In this document: positions 22,542-32,551 of the stretch, piece after piece | Layout: the number at the start of each line of letters is the position of its first letter | How positions within the stretch are numbered: the stretch's first letter is position 1 | Assembly: GCA_973895155.1 (NCBI GenBank) | Contig: OZ316893.1 | Location: 27,838,001-27,902,000, forward strand | From: Marsupella aquatica | Lineage: Eukaryota > Marchantiophyta | Direction: 5' to 3' | DNA length: 64,000 nucleotides | The notes under the pieces: generated by a model | What the model was told of the DNA's origin: nothing | What the model saw: the letters and a program-made list of their open reading frames with translations, nothing else | Databases searched by the model: none | Position numbers and translations under genes: made by a program

Positions 22542-24595
22542 TTAATATTTATAGTCTTTCACGTAAAGGCTCTCAGATGCTCCTGCACTCGCTGAGTCTC
22601 CTTTGTATTTTCCCAAAGTTGCTTCCGAGTTTGCCTTTCCACGGATGAACAAAACTTTTTGTGCAGAAGCAATGTTCTTCTTTTCTCCGGCCCATGTTTT
22701 GAGAACAGTTTGTTGTAAAGCGCGGCCATATGAGAAAGTAAACGTCCAGGGTTTGACTGTGTCCAGAGCATTCATGGCATTCAGATTTACTGTTGCCTCT
22801 TCTTCACTTTGCCCACCAGAGAGGAAGCAAACTCCTGGTACTGCGGGAGGGACAGTTCTCTGAAGTGCGCGCACTGTATACTTGGCAATGACCTCAGGTG
22901 TGACCTTTGGAGCGTCTGCACCTGGCGTAACCATGTTAGGCTTCAGCAGAGTTCCTTCCAACAAAACATGTTGTTCGTTTAAGGCTTTATAACAAGCAGC
23001 AAGAACCCGTTCTGTCACTTCTGCACATTTTCTAATGTCATGAGACCCATCTACTAAAATTTCGGGTTCCACAATTGGAACAAGTCCATTTTCTTGACAT
23101 ATTATGGCATATCGTGCCAAGCCTTGAGCATTTTGCTGGATTGACAGTTCCGACGGCTCACTGATCCCAATTTTCAACACAGCTCTCCACTTTGCAAATC
23201 GAGCTCCAGCTTGATAGTATTGTTGACAGCGACCAGCGAGACCATCATGACCTTGTGTGGTCGTCTCTCCATTGGTACCAGCTAACTCAACTGTGCCCTT
23301 GTCAACCTTGATTCCTGTGAGAACTCCTCCTTCTTCCAAAAGTTTCACAAATGGCTTGCCACCTGTTGTTTTCTGGTAGAGAGTCTCCTCGAACATAATG
23401 ACCCCGCAGAAAAACTGATGGGTATTAGGTGCAGTGAACAACAATTCACGATACGCTTGTCTGTTAGCTTCCACATTTTCAACATTGATGCCTGCAAACC
23501 GTTTCCCTATCGTTGTGGTGCTCTCATCTGCAGCCAAGATTCCTTTTCCAGGTGTCGATAGATAGTTTGCTGTCTTTATCAGCTCGTCTGCACCAAAGAT
23601 CAAAGCATGTTGCAATGATTACGGTTGCCATGAGATCAAATTCAACTGCATTGAGATCCGTGGAGTAGAAGGTTTCAGCGCGACATTCAGCAGCATCTCC
23701 TCTTGAAAGTAGGAAAAATAGAGAAAAGCACAACTATAGCAGGAAAGCCATTTCGTTTTTCCTGCTGATTACAGAGATTTGCGTTTAGAAGATTGCAAGT
23801 GCAACCGAGTCTACTGTCAACAGTGCTTCGTGTCCTCCATCTAACTCTGAAAATGAAATTAAAAAACAATTGAATGGCTCTAAATGACTAATTCCCTGAG
23901 CAGTTCTAGCCCTAGTCTCATCCTACCCCGAATGTTGGTTTAAACATTGGTTCAAGAGTAGATTTTGTAAGCTTATATATTCATCATACGCTCAAGTTTA
24001 ATTAGTAAGATGAGCAATTGATGGAAAGTTAACACCCTTTTCATTCGTTTTGATTCCAATGTACAAAGAACATTATTTACACCACTCAGTAATCCCACAA
24101 ATACAGCACAGCGCAAAAGAGAGAGAAGATCAGACGAAGTGGCAGTGCGCACCGCATTTCCAGCAAGTGTGCCGGTGTTGGCCACCACTGTCTACACAAT
24201 AAAAGAACACACAAGTACCGTAGTGACAAAAGGATTCGAAAAAAAAGGAGGAAAGTTTGAACATGTGTCCTAGTGCCGGCAAGGTAATCTTCGCCGTTGA
24301 TTTGTTAAAATCAATGATCAAGATCACAGGATTCTAACTTATTTCCATTGCTTCTAGAGCTCAAATGTTGTGACATAACAAATTTCATCGAGAGAATCCT
24401 TTTGTCACTACAGTACATTGCACAGAACATACATGTGGAACATCAACGACTTCAGGTGAGACTAATTTGCACGTTTTGTCACTCGTCACCGCTGGCTATG
24501 ATTAAGCTAATTAAACATGTCATCAGAAATGAAGGAAGTACAATTTGGTATGGCATTGTGGCATTACCAGCATACTTCCCGGTGTAGGCTGACAT
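22542..24595 (-). CDS. Cytosolic class I fructose-bisphosphate aldolase, two coding exons
   Basis: Glycolytic and gluconeogenic enzyme that cleaves fructose 1,6-bisphosphate to glyceraldehyde 3-phosphate and dihydroxyacetone phosphate. Two coding exons on the minus strand: 24,595-24,568 (28 nt, encoding MSAYTGKYA plus one base) and 23,587-22,542. The 980-bp intron 24,567-23,588 runs GTAATG to GGTGCAG. The phases join to give D10 and a 357-aa protein, the usual length. Landmarks: LAADES near 28-32, KWRAVLKIG at 142-150, the Schiff-base lysine K225 in [13 protein letters not shown] at 266-270, the GRALQQ loop at 297-302, and the C-terminal VKDYKY with tyrosine 357. There is no transit peptide, so it is cytosolic. 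The main-exon frame extends upstream past the acceptor into the intron; those residues do not belong to the protein. Confidence 0.95.
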
Positions 24596-24795
24596 TGTCG
24601 CCCACGTTGATTTCGTGAACTCTTTCTTGGATTTAGAGTTGAGCTAACTGTAGTGTGCCTTGAGAGGAGAACTGATCCTTCGCTGGTTTCTTCTCAAGGA
24701 CTGCTTTAGATTCTAAGTGAGTACGCAAATTTGCATGCCCAACCGCTGGGAGCCATGCATGCCACTAAGCAATCGCTTTTCGGTTGAAGCGTATA

Positions 24796-25005
24796 TCACT
24801 AGAGGACCCAAATTTTCGTAATGTCCTGTCAACACGCAGTGAACTACTGTTAGTATATTTCCTCACTAGAGGACCCAAATCTTCGTAATGTCCTGTCATT
24901 CAAGACGCGGTGAACTACTGTTAGTATATTTCCTCACTAGAGAACCCAAATCTTCGAAATGTCCTGTCATTCAAGACGCGGTGAACTACTGTTAGTATAT
25001 TTTCC
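24796..25005. repeat. Three tandem ~70-bp repeats upstream of the aldolase gene
   Basis: Copies start at about 24,796, 24,863 and 24,934 (periods 67 and 71 bp), each beginning TCACTAGAG and ending TTAGTATATTT. Copies 2 and 3 are nearly identical; copy 1 is slightly shorter. They lie 200-410 bp upstream of the aldolase start codon, inside its likely promoter or 5' UTR region. An effect on expression is only a possibility. Confidence 0.85.
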
Positions 25006-27535
25006 ACAGGAAAAATTTCATCCAACCCAGATACCCGAGCATGTGCAATACAATTCCCAGCTACTGAAAGCTTCAAATCATGACCGGTTGCAATGTGACA
25101 GCACTTTCATACATCCTCTTTTCTTGCACACAACTACGAGTCGCAGCTGCAGCCAGGTGCACCGATATACCCAATGTAAGAAGCCATTCCAGGTATAACT
25201 ACAATCAAGAAACTAGTGTCTACAAATTTTTAAATTCTACAGATGGCGCCCGAAATGGCGTGAAGCTTTCGGTAACGTTACTTGGCATTGGCACACGAAA
25301 GATCACGAAGAATTTTCACTATCGCTGCATAGCAGTGCAGGATACCCCTTAGTAACCAACAACTTCGTGTTCCTCTGCTAGAACAGAATCCATAGAGATT
25401 CAAAATTATTGTGGGAAGGACTGGGGGATGGGGGGGCTGGAGAGAAGGCTTTATAGATTTATAGATAGAATTCAAGATCTGTTGTTAGGAGAGAAATTCT
25501 GGACCTTTTCTAGAGGTTTCTAGACTAATCGACTTTGACGAAACCTTGACGTTGAAGGATTGTTAGACATAAACGCAAAAATTCAAATATTTCTGAAACG
25601 TCATTACGTTCCCACCTATGAATCTCAAATCCACTAAGAGCAACGACCAAAACAGATGTAATCGCAAATCAGGCCGCTCATCATGTAGGGGAAACTATTA
25701 CATCATCCTAGAGGGAAACAATAGTTACTATGAAGTCGTTCACAAAACAACGCTTACGCAAGTATATGAATGTTCTCTAAAATCAAGTCGTATTTACAAT
25801 CAGCAATAAACATTAATATAGAGAAAACATATTTATGGATAAAAATAATCTTAGGATTTAAGGCACATAAGATGGATATTTTTGAAAGCAATGGATGAGT
25901 TGGCAAGACAGGCCCCGTCTAACTTTCAAGGATCACTAGTTAAAATTCATAGGCACATTCAAGCTAGCAACGAGATTCGACTATTGCAGACCTTTGCATT
26001 TAAATGCTAGTTTCTTTCACAGATGTTTTAATGTTGTAGGTAAGTCATAAATCCAATCCTATATCATGTAATAAACACTGTTGTCAATTGCTTTACAACA
26101 ACTGGACTCATTTTCCCAGATCCTGAATTGGTCATTCAATTGAAATAACGTTGTCTTTGGATTGCATTTCAATTTTCCCTTCAAGGTTCATCATGACGAT
26201 TGATTGTGATGAACAATTTTAAGTACTTTTTCTGATGTAGAGTCTAGTTTGCAGACTATATTTCATAAATATTTTCCCACACTAAGGAGTCAATCATGGT
26301 TGCTTGGGGTCAGAATCACACAGTTGAAGTAGGGTTGGAGCTACACCCAACTTGTGAGCAAGTGTAGAATGGCATTGTCTCTTCTGCAGGAAAATTTTCC
26401 AACTGGACTAAATTCAAATTTAATAGCCACATCATTTACCCAAGTAACTATTCTAGATCTGGATGGTGATCAAAGAATGGTTACTCAATCTGTAGTAATG
26501 GCAATCTCTATGTTGATTTCTTCAAGTTAATACAACTTGGTGAGGTCACATGGAGGAAACACCAACAAATTTGACCTTCATCAAGATGACAATTGTTGAT
26601 GTTGTGACAATTTAAGCGAAACGTCTTATGAAGGTGGCGACTATTGATTTTGTGACAATTCAAGTGAATCGCCGCATCAAGGTGACAACTGTTGATGTTG
26701 TGACTGGGGTTGTGACAATTAATTTAAGTGAAACGTCACATTTAGGAGTTTGCGATTAACGAGTAAGGTACATTTACATAGCATGACCTGAAACGAGATT
26801 TCAATAGATGTCTTTTGTCCGTGGTCTCTCTTCAAGTTCAAAGCCTCTCAGATCTAAAAGTCAGATATATTGCTTAGTGACTATATAGTGGTGCAGTGCC
26901 TTGGATTTTCACCCTTAATTGCACATGATATAAGTTTTAAGTATGCATATTGCTAGGATTGATTAGTCTTTTCCAGCTTTTTACTAACCTGGCCCGCAAA
27001 CAAAATCCCTGCCTCCCATTTTTTAATTTTTTAATTTCCAGTAAAACTGACAAAAACCCATAGGATCAAAGGGGGCCACAAAAGGCAACATATATAGATT
27101 GAAGCGCACCCAGAGCAGGGTCACACAGCAGTCTCTACCCCACTAGGCCTAAAGCAAAGAGTGGGGGACGTGCAAAAAAACCAAGAATGATGTCATGTTC
27201 AAGTGCACTACCAGTCATGGACAGGTCGGAGCAAACCATGAAAAGCTTCTACTCAGTATGTTCATGAGCCCAAAGCTGTCAGTACCAGTTAATCTAGAAT
27301 CTGAAACAGCAAGACAATAAAGCCTTAGCTGCTATTAATGTAGCATGAGGTCATCTTGAAGCGTACTCAGCACATAGTAGACATCTGTCCACTACTGACT
27401 CAACGCCCTTTGCAAGATTGACAAGTTTAAAGGTAATTATGCTTGTCATCGTACACTAAAAAGCCACAAGCAAACAAACAATTGAGCAATCAATATGTAC
27501 GGAGACAATCAATACCAGCATTATATCTTAGAAAG
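25006..27535. other. Intergenic; includes ~50-bp tandem repeat at 26,588-26,745
   Basis: No gene recognised. About 26,588-26,745 contains three imperfect copies of a ~50-bp unit around TGATGTTGTGACAATT, AAGTGAA(A/T)CG and AAGGTG. The remainder is AT-rich sequence with short frames only. Confidence 0.5.
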
Positions 27536-27929
27536 TGTTCCTAGGCATTTACTCTTAGGTCTAGGGTTACAATTTTAACCGTAGTTAGGGCTGACCTTAG
27601 TTGTGGACTAGGTTAGGTTAACTAGATTGCACACTATATCCCAACCAGTGTTTGCGTGGATAAAAGGAACTCTGCCCAGCAAGGCTCATTATTACGAAGA
27701 GCTAGGGAGCTCATTATTACGGAGTCAGTTGAAAGATACTAGGGAGATCTTGAATGTATTGCAGAGACTCGATATCAACGGCAGACGGGCCTAGAATGCA
27801 GTAAAGCTCTTGTGTGTTCCCGTGGATGTAGCCTAAGTAGCTTGGTTGAACCACATATCTCTTTGTGTTGACTACTTATGCATTGGATGATAATAGGCTT
27901 GTCGTTGTGAATGTCATTTTTGCTTAACA
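27536..27929 (+). mobile_element. Fossil solo LTR related to those at 39,399 and 49,371
   Basis: Begins TGTTCCTAGG and ends CTTAACA. The right half shares with the other two solo LTRs, in order, the words TGCAGTAAAGCTCTTGT, GTTCCCGTGGA, ACGTAGCC or its variant, GAACCAC, ATCTCT, GCATTGGATG and AATGTCAT. The left half has diverged strongly. The flanks GAAAG (27,531-27,535) and AAAAG (27,930-27,934) are a near-match target duplication. It is an older relative of the same Copia-like family with no internal region left. Confidence 0.65.
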
Positions 27930-28089
27930 AAAAGGCCCACCACCTTTGTAACCGTGGACATGAACCCATAAGATCACCATTGTACATAAATCCACAATTA
28001 CCACCATATAGCTCTAGTGCATTCTTAAATAATGGAGTGACAAAAACAACCACTACTATCTCAACAAAGTAACAAAATATCTTTGTCAA

Positions 28090-29080
28090 AAAGTGGCATG
28101 AAGACACCCTTCTGAAGATTGGAGTGAGAATAGAGTATTAATACTCACCATTGTGGAACAATTGTATGGCTTATCCCAAACAACTTCAACAGCTCTCAAA
28201 TATTAAGGAAATAGCTCAAAAGAAGATTCCACCAATTGAAAGCAACTTGAGAACTAAAGGCACACAATCCATTACTACATCTTTACCCCTAGGCTGCATG
28301 AAGGACCCCTTCAGAAAATTGCCAGAATTATAATAATATGGTCATCATTGTGGACTAAATTAATGCACAACGCACCTGCGGATCGATGACTTTGCCCTGT
28401 CTCAAACATTAAGGGATCGGAAGAACTTGTAAAACAGAAAGCACTCAAAGAACAATCTTCATAAAGTCACTCAAGAAATTAGTAAATCTTTGTACCGGTA
28501 TGTGGCATGAAGATGCCATTTAGAGGATTGACAGATTCATACTAATGTGCTCATCATTGTGGACTAAAGGCATGATTGACCCAAAAGTGACCTCATTGAG
28601 GGTCTCAAACACTGAGGGACAAATTCTATTGGGGTCTCACTATATGGAGGCTTCCCCATCACCTGCAACATTTTTAGGCCTCAGACCCCCTAAAATGTAA
28701 GAAAAAAATATTTTTTAAACCCCTAATATAAAGTTAGAGTATTCCAAAATTTTGGTTAGAAGGACCCCAATGTTCTTGTAAGTCTCAAAATTGGATTTAA
28801 AAGGCCATATTGTTTTCTAAGAAAATTCTTTAAGTCTTCCCTTTGAACCAATCTCGGAACCAATAAAATGGTCATATCTTTGTCGTACGTGATATGCCAT
28901 TTTTGTGGATTCAAAGTGAAACCCCCGAGAAAATTCATAAGAAGCAACAAAATGAATGCACAGAACTTCCATGAGAGACTCCACACATCAATGAGTCCTA
29001 ACTTGTCTACAATGGCCCCGACAATGGCATGAAGATGTTCAGAGGATTGACACATTTGCAATAGTATCCTCATCATTGTA
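28090..29080 (+). repeat. ~205-bp tandem repeat array split by an insertion
   Basis: The block GCATGAAG... AGGATTG ... CATCATTGTGGACTAAA recurs at about 28,097, 28,300, 28,508 and 29,028. The words TCTCAAA(T/C)A(T/C)T(A/G)AGG recur at matching offsets (28,194, 28,403, 28,600). The first three copies are spaced about 205 bp; the last is displaced by about 300 bp, the length of the insertion at 28,631-28,928. This is an old satellite-like array, 3-4 copies, heavily diverged. Confidence 0.65.
28631..28928 (+). mobile_element. Dispersed ~300-bp element, copy 2, inserted in the tandem array
   Basis: Same sequence family as 20,066-20,366. It starts GGGGTCTCAC and ends GTGAAACCCCCGAG; the ends are weakly inverted. 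It interrupts the ~205-bp array, which shows it is a mobile insertion rather than part of the array. No ORF; the class is uncertain, perhaps a MITE. Confidence 0.6.
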
Positions 29081-30164
29081 CAAAATACATCAGTCACATG
29101 AAATGCCTATAGACGGCCTAGTAGAAGACCTCCAGTAGGCTCCAAGAAAATTGAGCCACACATCAAAAGTGAATACTTACTACTGTCTAGCACAACACCT
29201 CAAGGAGGCTCTCTCTTGTGCTTCTTACCAGCGTGATCGAGTCCATCAGTGGAAAATTTTTAAAAATCTGGATAGTCAATGTGAGTCGATTGGTGCCTTG
29301 ATCCGTGCACAATTTCAAAAGGAAATGTATTGAGACCCTAAATCATTTCCCTTGATCCCCTTCTAATTTCCCCAAAAACAAAAACCAGACAACTGTTCAA
29401 CCAATTCTGGGCCCTTTTTGACATAAACTCAAGTTGAGTGACCACTTCACCAATGCCCATCCACTTTTAAAATATGTATTTTTCTTTGGATACCTCTACC
29501 CAACAGGTCTGCAGATATGCCCAGTGACTATGTCATGCTTGTGATTCCGACCCTCCAACTCACACATATTAAATGAACAAAATTTCACTCATGTTGAATC
29601 TGCAGATCCGGACACTAAAAATCAAGACACAATATCAATGCTCTAGCATTGTGGGTGGGATTGTTGGTCCAATGGTTGTGGAAAGGATGCTCAAATAGGT
29701 CAAACACAAGTTGTAATGAGATTTTCATACTGAAGGCAAGAACCAAAGAGAAGAGTTGAACAATATTCCCAATTGTGAAATCCATGAGTCAGTTGATATC
29801 AATTGTCACATCAAAGAGGCAACTAACATGCTGACAAAGGCAAAGAAAATAAGGAGCACAATGCAAACAAAGGGCAACATCCGGAAAGCGCCATCCTAAG
29901 CATGAGTGGCAAGTGCCAACAAGCAAAGGGCAATCATGGTGAGTGCAAGTGACAAGCACTGACGGGCAAAGGACAATGAAATGATAGTAGGACAAGCAAG
30001 AAAGTAATGCACAGAGGTCATCAAAGGGCGCATACATGTACGTGAGCAGGTTGCCTGCATTTGTTATCTAGGTTGAGCTAATTACAGTCTCGTAGTTACA
30101 TGAGCCTCACCTTCCTGCTCACCTAATGGTTGTTGGCCGTATTGAGCCTCACCTTGATACTGTT
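29081..30164. other. Intergenic, nothing recognised
   Basis: No conserved frame or RNA gene seen. Around 29,790-30,030 the words GGCAAGTGCCAA, GCAAAGG and ACAA recur, giving weak local repetition. Confidence 0.45.
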
Positions 30165-30513
30165 TTATCAGCCCCACATCTTTGCCTCACCTCAATATCT
30201 AAACTCACCTTACCCACTTTGGCCTTGCCTTGACATCTTTGTCTTGCCTTAACATCTTTGCCTTGCCTTAACATCTAATTTTTCCTCAACATCTTTGCCG
30301 CACCCCAACATCTTTGCCTCACCTTGACATCTTTCCCTCACATCAAGATTGTTCCCTTGTCTCAACATCATGCCCTTGCCTCAATATCTTTCCCTCACCT
30401 TGACATCTTGCCTCACCTCAACATCTTCCCCTTGCCTTCATTGACATCTTCCCTCTCCTCAACTCTTGCCTTCATCTCAAAATCTTTCATGCAATGCACA
30501 GGCAGCAGGCTAG
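30165..30513 (+). repeat. ACATCTTT array with Helitron-like 3' end (second locus)
   Basis: About 350 bp of degenerate repeats of CTCACCTTGACATCTTTGC type. The right edge has ATGCAATGCAC (30,489-30,499), ten bases, CTAG (30,510-30,513), then T. The spacing and order match the end of the array at 6,057, although the hairpin is weaker. Interpreted as a second member of the same non-autonomous Helitron-like family. Confidence 0.55.
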
Positions 30514-32551
30514 TTTCATACATAATTTATGATGTCTGAACTAAGGGTTCCGGGTACTATAGGCGCATTGGGGGCAAACAAGCCAAGCATGGGCTTGGGC
30601 GGAAGATGTCAGGGACCAAAAAATAGGGAGCTTGCAAGTAGAGGGCGTTGACGGGCGTGCAGACCAGCAATGATGGACACACGGCGCTTGTGGAGGGTGT
30701 CGACCTTCAGAGGCATGGGAGGGATTGTCCCCTGGACCCCCAGGGGGGGAGAACAATGAAGTTACTAGAAGGATGAGGGCCAAATGATTGCTCGAGGTGA
30801 ATTTCCATGCGTTGTCACCTGAAATAATTAGTCAGGCTCTTTACTAAAGAGTAATGTGCTCTGGTAACTATGCAATATCTTGCGCGTTAGTTTTTTCTTT
30901 ATCAGCTTGCGCAATGTGAGAGCCAGGCGGAGCAAGCCAGGCAAGCTCTGGTAGATGACTTGGTGCCATGCACCTTGCAATGTTGTGGGGGTTCTTTGTC
31001 AATCTTTGTCCTGCCTTGGAAGGAACTGGATGCCAATTGAATGTTTCTTTTGCTTCTAAGTTATATATAATACTCTCTGCCTAGCTTTGAGGGGAGCGAC
31101 AATTGGTATTGGTTAATAAAGCAGGTTGAGCAGCAGTGGACAGGTTTCTCTGTGGCTGCTGTTTGCAGAAATCTATAGTTTAGATTCTTTGGGTTCTACC
31201 CTCTGATGAAGAGGAAAGCATTTGTGCCTTCTAGGCTCTAATCTTAGTTGGAGATTAGTTCCAGTTGTGCATGGTGAGGTGGAGGAGTAGAGGGCAGTGC
31301 TGGTCGAGATAGCCAAATTGTGCACTACTGAGAAATCTCTGCCAAAAAAATTGCCAAGGGCACAGATTTGGATTTTTTGTGATGGTTTTACTGAGTTTTC
31401 TGGCACAGGGTGTAAGATGGTTTAGGGTTTAAACCAGTGGAAAATAGTGCAAATTATCATAGGGATACAATGGAATGGGGGTGATGGTTGATGTTTGGCG
31501 CCATGCCATTGGGTTGCGTTTGGACTCCAGGTTATTTAGGGTTTTCCTGCTGGTGCCGCCTTGTTGGCCCCAGTTGGGAATCTGGGTTCTTTAGGTTGCT
31601 TAGTCTGGTGGTGCTGTGGAGATGCACGGCTCCTTGGCTTTTTCCTCTATCTTGTTCTGTTCTGTTCTGTTCTGTTCTGGTCCCTTTGTGGATAGATTCT
31701 GATTGTGGGCTCATCCACTGATTCGCTTTGGGCTTTGTTTTGCTATCACTTACCCTTCCTCCTGTTTGGCCCCCGGTGGGAGTTGTCTTGCTGTTACACC
31801 CTTTATGGACTGTTTGCTTCCCTTCATCTGTGGGGTTTTGCAGAATTAATAAATAATAAAGAACATTCTTCAAGAAAATTGCACATGCACTTCTCAGGAG
31901 ATCTTTGCCTACATATAGCCACCAAATGTTTCCAGACTAGTAACCCTAATACCACAACAAACATTGTGGCACTGGAAGCAAGGTGACAGTGTCCTGCAGT
32001 TTAGGTGCTGACTGGACTGCTTTGAAATAACATGTCCTTGCTCCGGATATGTGCATGGTTCTGAAGGAAAGGTAAGTTGTGCTAAATTATCCTGTTGTGA
32101 CTTCAAAATGTGACATGAGGCCGGAAATTTGAAATTGACTTCACATACGACCCTTTAAAGATAGGCACAAAATTTGACACCCTTTACGCTGTGAGAAGCA
32201 AAGTTACGGTACCGAGGGTAGGAAACAATAAACGACGTTGACCTGTGTTTTTGCCTTTCATCACTCCGACTGATCAGGATAACGTCATTTGTGGGACTAT
32301 TCAGTTGTTTCAATTTGCGGACTACACTACTCGGACTGCTCAGGGTATTTGGAATCTTGAACACTATCCACCATTACTGGACGAGAACGCACCTTCCAAG
32401 CCAATGCACGTGCTCAACTGAGGATACTCAGACCAGTCATGGATCATGGAGCTGTAAGAAGCTGATCACATCTTTCAAACTTGACAAGCAGGAAAGGATG
32501 ACACTTTTATTTCAAGATCGGAAGAAAAATTATTACTTCATTGGTGATTAA
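30514..32551. other. Intergenic, no gene recognised
   Basis: No conserved reading frame. A TGTTC microsatellite of about five units lies at about 31,654-31,679. A plus-strand frame at 31,488-31,721 and the minus-strand frame opposite it share this tract and look non-coding. The right end is the 3' flank of the phenylalanyl-tRNA synthetase gene. Confidence 0.45.

Noticed and set aside
22542-23615. Aldolase as a single-exon gene
   Set aside because: The frame upstream of 23,587 has no ATG at its left limit (it is TTG) and gives a non-conserved N terminus; a proper first exon with matching phase exists at 24,568-24,595.
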